Assembly: GCF_006402735.1 (NCBI RefSeq)
Contig: NZ_CP017174.1
Location: 7,854,001 to 7,918,000 of the forward strand
Direction of reading: 5' to 3'
Length of the DNA stretch: 64,000 bases
Source: Myxococcus xanthus
GTDB taxonomy: Bacteria; Myxococcota; Myxococcia; Myxococcales; Myxococcaceae
Shown: positions 17,819 to 27,900 of the stretch, piece by piece
Position numbering within the stretch: the first letter of the stretch is position 1
Layout: each line of letters begins with the position of its first letter
The notes under the pieces: model-generated
Told to the model about the DNA's origin: nothing
Databases searched by the model: none
What the model saw: only the letters and a program-made list of their open reading frames with translations
Program-made: the position numbers and the translations under genes

Positions 17819-18250
17819 TCACTTGCGCCGGGGCGGAGTGGGTGGCGCCTGGTCCTGCGTGCCTGAGATGTTCTGTGGGCTGGCGAGCCGCATGTCTCCC
17901 TCGGGCGTGACGACCACATCCGCGCCCAGTCCATCCGTCCCCATGAAGCCGGGCTTCGAGGTCACGCAGGACGTAGCCCGCGAAGTCACGAATGGCCTCC
18001 GATTCCTCCCTGAACAGCGGGAGGAGATACGGAATCGCCGCCGCGCCATGAGCCTGGATGCGGCTCGCGAGTCCTTGCGCTTCCGTGCCGACGCCACCGC
18101 TGTCATCGACGACCTCAAGGATGCGCTCCACGAGCTGCTGGAGCGAGGTGCTTCCGCCAGGCACGGGTGCGCTGGCCAGCGGGGCGGGCACCATGGGCGT
18201 GACGCCATCAATGGCCGGCTGAAGCCCCTTCGCGCGCCGCCAAGGGGCTT
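17819..18250 (-). pseudogene. Frameshifted helical-repeat protein remnant
   Basis: One frame gives LVERILEVVDDSGG, ASRIQAHGAAAIPYLLPLF and RDFAGYVLRDLE, a HEAT-like stretch. The sense sequence then moves to another frame, KPGFMGTDGLGADVVV and TPEGDMRLASPQNISG, ending at 17819. A coherent protein therefore needs a frame change near 17955. The N-terminus is lost into the neighbouring lipoprotein gene's upstream side. Remnant of an unidentified protein. Confidence 0.4.
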
Positions 18251-18268
18251 CGAGCCATTCTTCGCCGC

Positions 18269-18586
18269 TCAGAGACAGTACGACGTGGGGAAATAGCATT
18301 CGGACACGTTCGTCGAGTACCAGGCCCCGTAGATGCAGATCTCCTGGCGGCGTCGGGTTGCCGTCTGTGTGCAACACCCATCCCGCACCCAGCGGGTCGA
18401 GTTATGGGAACAGGCGGCCGCTGCCACGGTGCCCTCCTCGGAATGAAGCGGGACGATGTCCTCGGAGTACAACGCGGACTCGGGTGACACCTCCAGCACC
18501 GACATCTCACCCTCGGCGCCGCATCCAGCGACCAGGGCACTTGCTCCCACACACATGGCCAGCATGGGCATGAACCGGAGTTTCAA
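18269..18586 (-). CDS. Small Cys-rich lipoprotein
   Basis: 105 residues if it begins at the TTG at 18586, which has AAGGAG 8 bp upstream; the alternative ATG at 18571 lacks one. The TTG start gives a textbook lipoprotein signal, MKLRFMPMLAMCVGA then LVAGC. The mature part has an acidic Ser/Glu stretch and then a C-terminal domain with Cys residues (AAACSHN, DGCCTQT, EICIYGAW, SECYFPTSYC), probably disulfide-bonded. Family not recognised. It sits alone between decayed genes. Confidence 0.75.
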   Translation of the reverse strand: MKLRFMPMLAMCVGASALVAGCGAEGEMSVLEVSPESALYSEDIVPLHSEEGTVAAAACSHNSTRWVRDGCCTQTATRRRQEICIYGAWYSTNVSECYFPTSYCL

Positions 18587-18722
18587 GGGACCGCTCCTTT
18601 CGTGTTTGACATTGCCAGGATCAACATCCCGCGGCCTGGTGGCGAGGGCGGATGAACAGACGGTGCTCGCCCCTGAACACTCTTCGCATTGACAACCACG
18701 GCGACATGACCTCTCCGCACGC

Positions 18723-19228
18723 ATGCCAGGCGAGCGCCATCTACAGACACTGGAAAGGTCTGTTCCCAGGCATTCAGCACTGTCGGGCAGAATGCCACCA
18801 TCCATCAGCACGCGCGGTGCCGTCAGACTCTCTCGGGAATACGCACGCAGGGTCGCGCTGGTGACACGGGTGGTGGGGAATGATGGACGGGAGAAGAGCA
18901 TCATCAACGTCCACCTCGCCTCGGGCAACGAGAACGCGGCCCTGCGCGCGAAGCAGCTCGACTATCTGGCGGACGTCGTGCGGGCGGAGAGCAAGGGCCC
19001 TCCAGCCCGCGAGGTGGTCGTGCAGGGAGACTTCAATGACTCCACGAAGAACGTCGGCGCGGCACTGGAGGACGCCGGGCTGCGCCGCGTGGTGGGCGGA
19101 TAGAAAGCGAATGGCGATAACTTCAACCAGGTCTGGGTGTCCGCGGGGCTCGATACCGACACCAGCGCCCAGGTGAAGGCGGACGGCGTCACCGACCACA
19201 AGCACGCCGGCTACACCGTCCTCCGCTG
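18723..19228 (+). pseudogene. Endonuclease/exonuclease/phosphatase-family remnant with in-frame stop
   Basis: The frame encodes SIINVHLASGNENAALRAKQ and VVVQGDFNDSTKNVG, the characteristic HL and GDFND motifs of the EEP (DNase I-like) superfamily. A TAG at 19101-19103 interrupts it after LRRVVGG. The same frame then continues KANGDNFNQVWVSAGL to TDHKHAGYTVLR and a TGA at 19226, so the stop is a nonsense mutation. The N-terminal half of the usual 250-300 residue domain is missing. A decayed nuclease or phosphatase. Confidence 0.65.
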
Positions 19229-19731
19229 AGACCATCCACGGCCAAGGGACCGCCGCATCGACAGCGCGTACTGCTCGGCAGGGGGTTGTACTCCCACCAC
19301 CAGGGCATGTCGGTCAGGCCGAGGACGCTTCGCCGACATTCAAAGCGGGGAACGCACGCAGTGGCACCTGCCGGGAGGCGTGGCGCAATGGGCGGACCGC
19401 AGCATCCCAAGCCCCTGTACTAGCGGCGGACATCCACAAGGAACTCCAGCCCATCCTGGTGGAAACACTGCGTGAACATCGCGTGTCGCCGAAGCGGCTG
19501 AAGTTGCGCGCAGCCCGCTCGCGGTAGCCCCCCCTTGATTTCCGGGTGCGCCGTGTGGGGCTTTCCGGGGAAGAACGCGCCCACGCAGCGCGGAAGAATC
19601 AAGGAAGCATCGGACTCTCAGAATTCTTCCATACCATGAGGCAGACACGGCGCCACCGTGGGGGGGCCGGCTCGGTCCCGCTTGAGGGAAGTGTGGTACG
19701 AGAAGCCCGTTCCGCGAACCGGAGGATTGCT
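19229..19731. other. 503-bp region without a supported gene
   Basis: No reading frame here has coherent protein character. A short minus-strand stretch reading AMFTQCFHQDGLEFLVDVRR (19425-19485) looks protein-like and may be a remnant, but nothing supports a gene around it. GGAGG at 19721-19725 serves the next gene. Confidence 0.3.
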
Positions 19732-21438
19732 TTGACGTTGTTTCGAGTGTGTCTGACTTCGCTGCTGGTCTTCGTGGCCGCCTGCGGGGGGGATTCGGAT
19801 CCCGTAGTGACTCCTGACGCCGGCCAGACGCGACCGGACGCGGGCGGCGAAACGCCGGACGCGGGCGGCGAAACGCCGGACGCGGGGGAAGAGGCGCCTG
19901 ACGCCGGTGAGGAAACGCCGGACGCCGGCAGCGAGACGCCGGACGCGGGCGAGGAAATCCCGGACGCCGGCGGCGAGACGCCGGACGCGGGCGAGGAAAT
20001 CCCGGACGCTGGCAGTGAGACGCCGGACGCGGGCGAGGAAATCCCGGACGCTGGCAGTGAGACGCCGGACGCCGGCAGTGAGACGCCTGACGCGGGTGTG
20101 GAGCCCGGGGGGAGCGTCATCGACAACTGGGGCTTCGAAGAGTGGCCCGGTGCGCTTCCGGAGATGTGGCTCGGGAGCAAGTCGAACATCACGTCGGACA
20201 GCGTGCAGAAGGTGACCACGAACGCCTTCGAGGGCGTGAACGCCGTCCGCCTGACCAACACTTCGGGGACGCACCGGCGCTTCACCACCGGAGCGAAGTC
20301 GATGCCCGCGGGCCGCTACGCCTGCACCTTCCAGGCGCGGGGCATTGGCGACGTTCGAAACGCCTTCTTCGACGACGACTACTCCAGCTACTCGTCCTAC
20401 ACGGCCGTCAACAGCGCGACGTGGACGCAGGTGGCGTACAGCTTCAACCTCGCCAACAACGTCTTCGACACCTTCGAGCTCATCTTCAGCATCCGCAACA
20501 CCAGCGGCGAGCACCTGAGCATCGATGACGTGCGCTGCACGCGGGCCGCCGAGCCGTGTGACGATGTCAGCTGCGAGTCCTGGGAGCGCTGCGTGAATGC
20601 CACCGCGACCTGCGAGCCGCTCGCCGGCCGGTGCAACGCTGCCGAGGACTGCAGCGAGTGGCAAGCCTGCGACGAGACGAACACGTGCGTGGTCGCCGCC
20701 GACCGCTGCACCCGCCACGCGGATTGCGCGGGGACGCCGGAGACGCCGGTCTGCGATACGGCCAGCCACCTCTGCGTCGAGGGCGACCCTTGCGCCGGCG
20801 TCGTGTGCAATCACCCGGCGACGAGCTGCAACCCCACGAGCGGCGTGTGCGAGCTGTCCGCGGGAGCCTGCTTCACCACGTACGACTGCGTGGGTGAGCT
20901 GCCGGCCTGCGACACGGCGACCGGACGCTGCGTGTCCGCCGACCACCCCGCGAACATCATCCGCAATGGTGGGTTCGAGAGCTGGAACACCTACAACATC
21001 CCCTACCACGGCAACCATCTCATCCCGGACTACTGGTACGGGCTCGACAACGGCGTCGCCGACCCGGGCACGGAAATCAGGCCCTCGCGACTCGTGCGCT
21101 ACACGGCGGCGGTGCATGGCGGTTCGTCGGCGCTGCAGTTCGTGGTCCCCATCCAGGTCGCCGAGCGCTTCACGCTCGAGAAGTTCAACGTCCCCAGCGG
21201 CAACTACTCCTGCTCGTACCGGGTGCGGGGCCACGGCACCATCCGGCATCGCAGCTACTCGAGCGCCGGCTGGAGCCCGGCCACCGACTTCCTCACCGTC
21301 GACAGCGACGAGTGGCAGCCGGTGTTCTTCCGCATCACGGGCAACGTGCGTGACTGGCGCCTGTTCTTCTATCCGAGCCGCAGTGAAGCCGACCGCGACC
21401 ACCTCCAGGTCGACGACGTCGTCTGCACGAAGGACTAG
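19732..21438 (+). CDS. Surface lipoprotein with DAG-repeat linker and two beta-sandwich domains
   Basis: 568 residues if it begins at the TTG at 19732, six bases after GGAGG. This start gives a clean lipoprotein signal (MTLFRVCLTSLLVFVAAC). Residues 28-123 are a tandem repeat of PDAG-GETPDAGEE-type units, an extended acidic linker. Two domains beginning IDNWGFEEW and IIRNGGFESW resemble carbohydrate-binding beta-sandwich modules; both end in a DDV.C motif (IDDVRCTR, VDDVVCTK). Between them lies a Cys-rich segment of about 120 residues with EGF-like spacing. Probably displayed on the outer membrane to bind glycans; no catalytic residues seen. Confidence 0.85.
   Translation: MTLFRVCLTSLLVFVAACGGDSDPVVTPDAGQTRPDAGGETPDAGGETPDAGEEAPDAGEETPDAGSETPDAGEEIPDAGGETPDAGEEIPDAGSETPDAGEEIPDAGSETPDAGSETPDAGVEPGGSVIDNWGFEEWPGALPEMWLGSKSNITSDSVQKVTTNAFEGVNAVRLTNTSGTHRRFTTGAKSMPAGRYACTFQARGIGDVRNAFFDDDYSSYSSYTAVNSATWTQVAYSFNLANNVFDTFELIFSIRNTSGEHLSIDDVRCTRAAEPCDDVSCESWERCVNATATCEPLAGRCNAAEDCSEWQACDETNTCVVAADRCTRHADCAGTPETPVCDTASHLCVEGDPCAGVVCNHPATSCNPTSGVCELSAGACFTTYDCVGELPACDTATGRCVSADHPANIIRNGGFESWNTYNIPYHGNHLIPDYWYGLDNGVADPGTEIRPSRLVRYTAAVHGGSSALQFVVPIQVAERFTLEKFNVPSGNYSCSYRVRGHGTIRHRSYSSAGWSPATDFLTVDSDEWQPVFFRITGNVRDWRLFFYPSRSEADRDHLQVDDVVCTKD
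19813..20100 (+). repeat. In-frame DNA tandem repeat encoding PDAG units
   Basis: Near-identical units of 18-39 bp built around ccggacgc(c/g)gg and gaggaaatcccggacgc encode (G/S)(G/S/E)E(T/I)PDAG. Identity of the longer units at DNA level indicates recent duplication and probable length variation between strains. Confidence 0.85.
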
Positions 21439-21452
21439 CGAGCCGCGGCGAA

Positions 21453-21480
21453 GGACCGCGGGCTTCCAAGCCCGCGGTCC
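21453..21480 (+). terminator. Strong hairpin terminator
   Basis: GGACCGCGGGCTT and AAGCCCGCGGTCC form a 13-bp perfect inverted repeat with a 2-nt centre (effective loop TTCCAA), 14 bp after the stop codon. Confidence 0.75.
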
Positions 21481-21589
21481 TCCGCCTCCCGCCCGGTGCC
21501 CTCAAGAGGGCGACCTGCCCCCGACGCCGCCATGAGCCACGACGCCGGGAAGGCGCATCAGGAGCGGCGATGCGCCCAGGCGCCGTGGC

Positions 21590-23350
21590 TCAGGGCAGCG
21601 GCACCGGGATGGGGGCCGGGTAGGACCAACTGTTGATGACGCCGTCCGGGCCGAGCGAGCCGTTGAGGTTCCAGCCCCAGGCGAAGACGGAGCCATCCCC
21701 GCGCACGGCGATGACGTGGGTGGCGCCCATGCCCATGGAGGACAGCGGCGCGACCTCCGCCGAGGAGGCCGTGGGCTCCGGATGCGACTGCACCGTGGAG
21801 CCCAGGGCGAGCTGGCCGTTGTGGTTCTGTCCCCACGCCATCAGCGAACCGTCCGCGAGCCGCGCGAAGCTGTAGTTACCGTTGGCGAACACCGCGCGCG
21901 CCTGGGTGACGTTCTTCACCTTCACCGGCGTGGCGCTCTCGCCGCCCGGGGTGAGGGCGCCCGTCCCGAGCTGGCCGCTGGCGTCCAGGCCCCACGCGGA
22001 CACCGTGCCGTCCGCGTGCACCGCGAGGATGTGGTCGCGGCCGTTGGCGATGTCCACCACGTCCGTCACGCCCGGCACCTGGTTGGGGAGCGGGTGGCTG
22101 TCACCGTCGACCACGCCCGTGCCCAGGTTGCCGTAGTCGTTGCGCCCCCACACCCACACGGTGCCATCGCGCTTGAGCGCCGCCGAGTGCATGGAGCCGC
22201 CAATCACCTTCACCACGTCCGTCAGGCCCGACACCACCACGGGGTAGTCCCGCGACGCGGTGGTGCTGTCGCCCAGCTGACCGTTCTGGTTGTTGCCGAA
22301 GGCGCGCACCGTGCCGTCCTCCATCAGCACCAGCGAGTGGCGGAAGCCCGGGCCCACCGCGACCGCGCCCGTCAGCCCCGGCACGCGCGTGGCGGAGTAG
22401 CGAGGGGTGACGTCCGGCGTCCGCGTCTCGCCCTCCACGGGCGGCGTGCCCAGGCCGAGCTGGCTGTCTCCGTTCTCTCCCCACGTCCACACCTCGCCGC
22501 CAGCGGTGAGCGCCATGGCGAAGTTCTGGTTGAAGGCGATGGAGGTCACCGACTCCAGGCCCGGGACCGCCTGCGGGTTCTTCTGGTCCGTCGTCACGTC
22601 CGCGCCCAGGCCGAGCTGGCCACGGTTGTTGCGACCCCACGTGTAGACAAGGCCATTGCGCACCGTGCCGCTGTGCAGGCCGCCCGCGGAGGCCAGGCCG
22701 CCGAAGTGGAAGGACACCGTCGACTCGCCCGTGTTGCCCCGCGCGTCACGCGCCTTCAGCGTCACGACGTTGGCGCCCGGCCGAGGAGTCACCTCGAAGG
22801 CCAGCGTGCCCTCGGCGTTCGCAGGGGCGTCCAGGGACTGCTCCGCACCGCCGTTGAGCGAGTAGCTCACGCCCGCCACGCGCTTGTTGTCCGTGGCCAC
22901 GGCCTCCACGCGCACGCGGCGCACGCTGATGGCGAGGCCCTCGTCCGGAGACACCACCTGCACCTGGGGCGGCTCGGTGTCCGGGACATAGCGCACCGTC
23001 GTCACCTGGGAACCCTTGCCCCCGGACTGGTCCACCGCCTCCAGGTGCACCGTGTTGTCACCCTCGCGCAGGGTGAGGTCCACGGCGAATGTCCAGGCAC
23101 CACTGACCGCGGTGGCATCCACGGGAACGGCTTCGCCGTCGTTCAATCGCGCGGTCAGGTCGGCCAGTGTCCCCGGCGCGTTCACCCGGCCGGTCAGCCG
23201 GACGACGGCGTCATCCGACTCGAAGCCGGACACCGGGGTGGTCACCGTCACGCGAGGGGGAGCGGGAACGCCGGGCGTGTTCTCCACGTCCGACCCGCAG
23301 GCGGAAAGGAACAGGGCCACAAGCGCCAGGGCGCAGGCACGGAACTTCAT
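21590..23350 (-). CDS. RCC1-repeat beta-propeller lipoprotein
   Basis: 586 residues; AAGGAG lies 5 bp before the ATG. The lipoprotein signal ends LFLSAC. Residues 30-200 contain two Ig-like/cadherin-like beta domains (VTVTTPVSGFESDDAV; VQVVSPDEGLAISV). From about 200 onward RCC1 repeats follow: VYTWGRNNRGQLGLG, VWTWGENGDSQLGLG, VRAFGNNQNGQLGD, VWVWGRNDYGNLG, VSAWGLDASGQLGTG, LMAWGQNHNGQLALG and VFAWGWNLNGSLGPDG, which gives seven blades of a propeller. Secreted RCC1 proteins are abundant in myxobacteria; role probably binding at the surface. It converges with the DAG-repeat lipoprotein gene. Confidence 0.92.
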   Translation of the reverse strand: MKFRACALALVALFLSACGSDVENTPGVPAPPRVTVTTPVSGFESDDAVVRLTGRVNAPGTLADLTARLNDGEAVPVDATAVSGAWTFAVDLTLREGDNTVHLEAVDQSGGKGSQVTTVRYVPDTEPPQVQVVSPDEGLAISVRRVRVEAVATDNKRVAGVSYSLNGGAEQSLDAPANAEGTLAFEVTPRPGANVVTLKARDARGNTGESTVSFHFGGLASAGGLHSGTVRNGLVYTWGRNNRGQLGLGADVTTDQKNPQAVPGLESVTSIAFNQNFAMALTAGGEVWTWGENGDSQLGLGTPPVEGETRTPDVTPRYSATRVPGLTGAVAVGPGFRHSLVLMEDGTVRAFGNNQNGQLGDSTTASRDYPVVVSGLTDVVKVIGGSMHSAALKRDGTVWVWGRNDYGNLGTGVVDGDSHPLPNQVPGVTDVVDIANGRDHILAVHADGTVSAWGLDASGQLGTGALTPGGESATPVKVKNVTQARAVFANGNYSFARLADGSLMAWGQNHNGQLALGSTVQSHPEPTASSAEVAPLSSMGMGATHVIAVRGDGSVFAWGWNLNGSLGPDGVINSWSYPAPIPVPLP

Positions 23351-23953
23351 GGGACTCCTTGGGACATAAATTGAGATTGACTTGCAGAATCAGAACTCGT
23401 TCCACCTCTTATCTCTCGTGACGCAGGGTGCGCAAGAGGGGGATGCCGCGAGCCGTCACTTCATTTCTCCGAGGGACGAAGGCGCTTTGGCGCACGGAGA
23501 CGCGGCGGCGGGCGCGTCCGTCCACACTGCGCCACACGTAGCAAGCGCATGCACACCGGCAGATGCACTCCCGCCGCCCATCCCATCAGCGTCCGTATGA
23601 AACCGTTATCAACCGCCCCCTCCATGCGTTGTCTGGGAGCAAGTGCTCGAAGAGGTCTCAAGCCTGACCTCAGGCAGCCGGCAGTCCGCGCGCATGCCAA
23701 TGAGGCCTTGGGTGCAAGATTCGCGGTGATGAGAAGAGTATCTGTCCGCGCGTCCGCGCCACCCCGGAGCAAAGCACGGCATGAGCAGGGTGATATGTCC
23801 AAAGGGAGTCATGTGGCGCCTCCTCAGACCTGGCGCACGGGCAGAGGTTCCGGCAGCGGCGCTCCTCGGCCGCGCAGCACCTGCCCTCCCCCGCGGCGGC
23901 GCATCCATCCGGCCTATGGATACTCCGGGCAGCGCATGGGTATCCTCTCTTCC
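23351..23953. other. 603-bp intergenic region, divergent promoters
   Basis: Lies between the RCC1 lipoprotein and the 117-residue gene. The first 70 bp (23351-23420) are A/T-rich and probably hold the RCC1 promoter. I see no coherent reading frame, RNA or repeat in the remainder. Confidence 0.35.
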
Positions 23954-24307
23954 ATGACGCTCGTTATCCGCCAGGCGCAGTTGGAAACCTTCGGAGAGGC
24001 TTCTCTCCATCGGTTCGAGTCGCGGCTCTGCGACCTTGTGCGCCAGCACTGGCCGGAGTCGTGCGAGGCGATGTCGCCGTCCGCCCTCCAAAAGTTCGTA
24101 GAGGACGGCATCGCGCGGGGCCGGAACTACGGCGTCACCTCTGAAAGAGACCTCGCGCGCTTCGTCAACGTCCAGTTCGCGCTCGGCGCAGGGTTCGACA
24201 CCAATCCCCGCTATGCGTGGGCCGCCGACGTGCTCAAGGCCTCTGGCGTCCCCGCGTCCACACGCGTTGACCAACTCTGCGAACTCACCGCCGGGGCCCT
24301 GCGATGA
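23954..24307 (+). CDS. Small conserved protein preceding a peptidoglycan-binding protein
   Basis: 117 residues from the ATG at 23954; a second in-frame ATG lies at 23936 and neither has a clear ribosome site. The sequence (MTLVIRQAQLETFGEA; FESRLCDLVRQHWPES; RFVNVQFALGAGFDTNP) is helical with no signal peptide or metal site. I recall similar roughly 120-residue proteins beside type VI secretion or contractile-injection cargo genes, always just upstream of a second small protein, but cannot verify it. Its stop overlaps the next start (ATGA), so the two are made together. Confidence 0.75.
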   Translation: MTLVIRQAQLETFGEASLHRFESRLCDLVRQHWPESCEAMSPSALQKFVEDGIARGRNYGVTSERDLARFVNVQFALGAGFDTNPRYAWAADVLKASGVPASTRVDQLCELTAGALR

Positions 24308-24927
24308 GCACTCATGAGAACTTTGCCCGCCTCCAAGCCGAGACTCAGTCCTTCCCGGACCGCCCCGTGGACTCGGCGGTGGAGCCCTGCCCTCTCCAAC
24401 AAAAGGTGCGAATCCGCCTGGTGGTGCGGAATCACGACTTTGGCGTGTACACCCACAAGAAGTACCGGCTGACCATCGGCTCGGCATCCATCGACGGAAA
24501 CACGGGCGACCGTGGCATGGTCGACCAGTTGGTCCCCAAGGAGGCACGCAAGGCGGTCCTCAAGGTGTGGCTCGCCGAAGGGCTCCCGCCGCGTACGTGG
24601 AACCTCGAGTTGGGCAAGCTCAAGCCCCCATCCACCGCCCAAGGCGTACAGGCACGATTGAGCAACCTCGGGTTCGAACAGGGCCCTGTAGACGGCGACG
24701 CGGGCGCCGAAACGCGACAGGCCCTCATGGCCTTCCAAGCGGACTTTGGCATTGAGCCAAGTGGCGAGCTTGACGACGGTACCCGGTCGCGCATCGACGC
24801 GGTCTACCGGTCGCGCCAGGAGGCGCCCTCACTCGAGGGCGTCTGGCGTCCGAAACCAGGCAAACGATTCAAGCGTTCAAAGGATCGCACGGCGAATCCG
24901 CCGGTTCCCGGTGTCCGCGATAAATAG
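24304..24927 (+). CDS. Peptidoglycan-binding-domain protein
   Basis: 207 residues; the ATG overlaps the stop of the previous gene. The first 105 residues form a beta-rich domain (KVRIRLVVRNHDFGVYTH; KKYRLTIGS). Residues 113-170 are a PG_binding_1 domain: VQARLSNLGFEQGPVDGDAG, then TRQALMAFQADFG and DDGTRSRI. The C-terminal tail is basic. No signal peptide is seen, so delivery to the wall would need a secretion machine or lysis. The last 51 bp overlap the 3' end of the opposing MBL/NHL gene. With the 117-residue partner this looks like a cargo or adaptor pair; inference. Confidence 0.85.
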   Translation: MSTHENFARLQAETQSFPDRPVDSAVEPCPLQQKVRIRLVVRNHDFGVYTHKKYRLTIGSASIDGNTGDRGMVDQLVPKEARKAVLKVWLAEGLPPRTWNLELGKLKPPSTAQGVQARLSNLGFEQGPVDGDAGAETRQALMAFQADFGIEPSGELDDGTRSRIDAVYRSRQEAPSLEGVWRPKPGKRFKRSKDRTANPPVPGVRDK

Positions 24928-27900
24928 GCTGCGCCCGGCCTGGTCAACCGCCAGGCCACGAGGCCCATTCATCTGAGCCGCCCCCGGCAGACCGCCGTCA
25001 CCCGCGAAACCGGCTGCGCCCGTCCCCACCAGCGTGGTGATGATTCCTTCCTCGACCTTGCGCACACGCGCTTGCGGCGTGCATGCGATGTAGACCACGC
25101 CCGCGCCATCCACGGCGAGCCCCTGCGGGGTGTCGATCTGCGCCGCATTCGCCGCGGCACCATCCCCCGTGTGGCCCTGCACGCCCGTGCCCGCCAGCGT
25201 GTTCATCGTGAAGGTGTCCGTGGTGTCGTCATACTCAATCATGCGGACACGGTGGTCGCCGACGGTCGCCACGTAGACGTTGCGCGAGTTGTCGACTGTG
25301 ACAGCGACTGGTGTGTGGAGCGATGCCGCGGCGGGCGCCCCACCATCGCCCGCGAACGCCGCGTTGCCGTCACCCGCGAAGGTAGTGATTGCCCCGGTAG
25401 CGATTGAGAGCGCGCGGATGCAGTTGTTGCCTTGGTCGCAGATGTACAGCACGTCGCCCTTGAAGTCATAGGCGACGTCGGTGGGGGTGTCGAGTTGCGC
25501 GAGCAGGGCGTCACCGTTGTCCCCGCCGAACCCCTGGGTCCCATTGCCCGCGACGAGCGAGATGTTGCGGGACCTGAGGTCGACGCGGCGCACGCGGTGA
25601 TTCCCACTGTCCGCCACGTAGAGAGCATGGTTGTCGCGGTCGTAAGACAGCCCGCCCGGAGTGTCCAACCGCGCCGCCGCAGCGGGATGATTCGCGTCGC
25701 CCGCGTGACCGTTGTTGCCGTCACCCGCGCACGTGTAGATGTCGACCGCGCCGTCCACCCTCCGGACACGGTGATTGACGGAGTCCGCGATGAAGACATC
25801 CTCACGCCCACAGGCAACCGCCAGCGGGGTGTCGAGTTCGGCTCCTCTGGCATCAAAGTCGTCGCCATCGAACCCTTGCGTGCCGTTCCCCGCGAACTCG
25901 TCGATGGTGCCATCCGCCACCGTGACCTTGCGAACCCGGTGGTGCCCTCGGTCGACGATGTAGACATCGTCCGTGGAGTCGACCGCGACGCCACAGACGG
26001 TGTTGAACGTCGCCGCGGTCGCGAGCCCGCCGTCGCCCCCGTTACCATTGGCGCCCGTACCCGCGAACGTGCTGATCGTACCGTCCGCCTCGTTCACTTT
26101 TCGCACGCGGCGGTTGCCCCGGTCGGCGATGTACACGTTGCCCGTGGAGTCGACCGCCACGCCACCAGGCGCGTTGAGATGGGCTGAGTCCGCATCCGCG
26201 CCGTCCCCCCAGAATCCTTGCGTCCCATCGCCAGCGAAGGCCGTGATGAGTCCCGCCGAGACCAGGCGCACGCAGTGGTTGCCTGTATCCGCGATGTAGA
26301 GCCCGCCGCCCGCGTCCACCGCCACCGCGGTCGGCGCGTTCAGTGTCGCGGCGGCAGGAGGGCCGTCGTCGCCCGCGTGGCCCGCGACACCTGTGCCCGC
26401 GAAAGTTCGGATCTTCCCCGTCGTCAGGTTCACGCAGCGGATGCGGTTGTTGCCTGTATCCGCGATGTAAAGCAGGTTGTCTGCCACCGCGAGCGCCAGG
26501 CCGCTGGGGGCGTTGAGCAGGGCCGCGGTGGCGAGCCCCCTGTCGCCCCCGAAACCCGGGGCTCCAGTCCCCGCGATGGTGGTGATGATTCCCGTGGACA
26601 GGTTGACCTCGCGGACCCGGTGCGACACCGAATCCGCGATGAAGAGGCGGTTGCGTGATGCGTCCATCGCGAGGCCCGCCGGCGTGCGGAGCCGGGCGTT
26701 CGTAGCCAGCGCGTTCGAGTCGCCCGCGTACCCCTGGTTGCCGTCTCCAGCGAGCGCGCGGATGTCCCCCGAAGCGTCGATGACGCGCACACGGTGATGC
26801 CCGGGGTCCGAGACGTACACGTTCCAATCCGCGTCGTACTCCAGGTGCGTTGGCGTGTTGAACTGCGCGGCGGCCGCCTGTCCCGCGTCGCCCACGTTGC
26901 CGTTCACACCCGTGCCCGCGAACGTCGAAACGGACGCCGGGAACATGCCGAAGAAGTTGTGGATGGAGAGCGAGCAAGGCCCGTTCGGACAGACGCGCGG
27001 GTGTCGATGGCACCCGACCTGCGGGGCGCCGCAAGCGCCGGCGAACGCGACGCGGGCGGAAGCCACGGCGGCGCGCGCGACCTCCGCCAGCGTCAGGCTG
27101 GGCGTGCCACAAATGGCGGCCACGGCGGCGATTCGAGGCAGGAGCTTGGCGTTCACGTTGTCGATGAGCATCGCGGGTGCGAACGCCCGTGGATTGATGG
27201 GAATCGCGGGTGCCAGCGCGGCGGCCGCCGCGATTGCCACGCGGACATCCGCACGGATGGCCGCCATCGCAGCCACCGCGGTAGCGGCTGCTTCCGCCGG
27301 CCCTTGTGAGAAATTGCCTCCCGGCTGGCCGATTCGCGCCTGGGACGCGGCGCATACGGCCGCGGTCACCGCCGTCTTGATTTGCGCGTCCGTCGGCACG
27401 TTGGCCCCGTTGCGCGCGTGGGCTGCGAGGACGATGCGCGTCGCGAACTCGGTGGGGATGGCGTCGTGTACCACCTCGATGGTGTCGGCGTGCGCCGCAC
27501 AGCCGTGCGCCTGCGCTGCCGCCTCTTTCGCCTGGCTCGGCAGCGTCGGAACGTTCAACGGGTCGCTCAGCAGGTCTGCGATCACGATTTCGACGAAGTT
27601 CGTGACCTCCTGGGCGCACTTCGCGGCGGCGAGCATCACGCAATCGACGATCGCGGCGGCCAGGGCCTGGGCATTGACGTGCGACGCGACGGCCGCCGTC
27701 GCCACAACGGTCCCCAGGGCCCCAGCGAGCGAGGCATGCGTGGCCGCCAATCCCGCCATGTCGGCCGCCCGCTGCGCGAGCGTGCGCGGAGGGACCTGGA
27801 CCGCGGGGACAAGCATGGCGTTGGCCACGAGCGGAATCTTGCTTTCGATCGCCGCCTGGTATGCCGCGCCTACCGCGACCTGGGCCCGCGTGCCCAGCAC

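Noticed and set aside
15664..17934. 756-codon minus-strand open frame
   Set aside because: It is the antisense shadow of the 5'-nucleotidase gene, whose motifs and signal peptide are clear on the plus strand.
19849..20100. Repeats first considered as a CRISPR array
   Set aside because: Units are contiguous, in-frame, G/C-rich and code for PDAG segments; there are no unique spacers.
19618..21402. 594-codon minus-strand open frame with apparent repeats (FLARVRRLTAGVR units)
   Set aside because: The repetition is the antisense of the PDAG tandem repeat, not an independent repeat protein.
21716..23374. 552-codon plus-strand open frame
   Set aside because: Antisense to the RCC1 lipoprotein; composition (His/Arg/Val-rich) is typical of a shadow frame.
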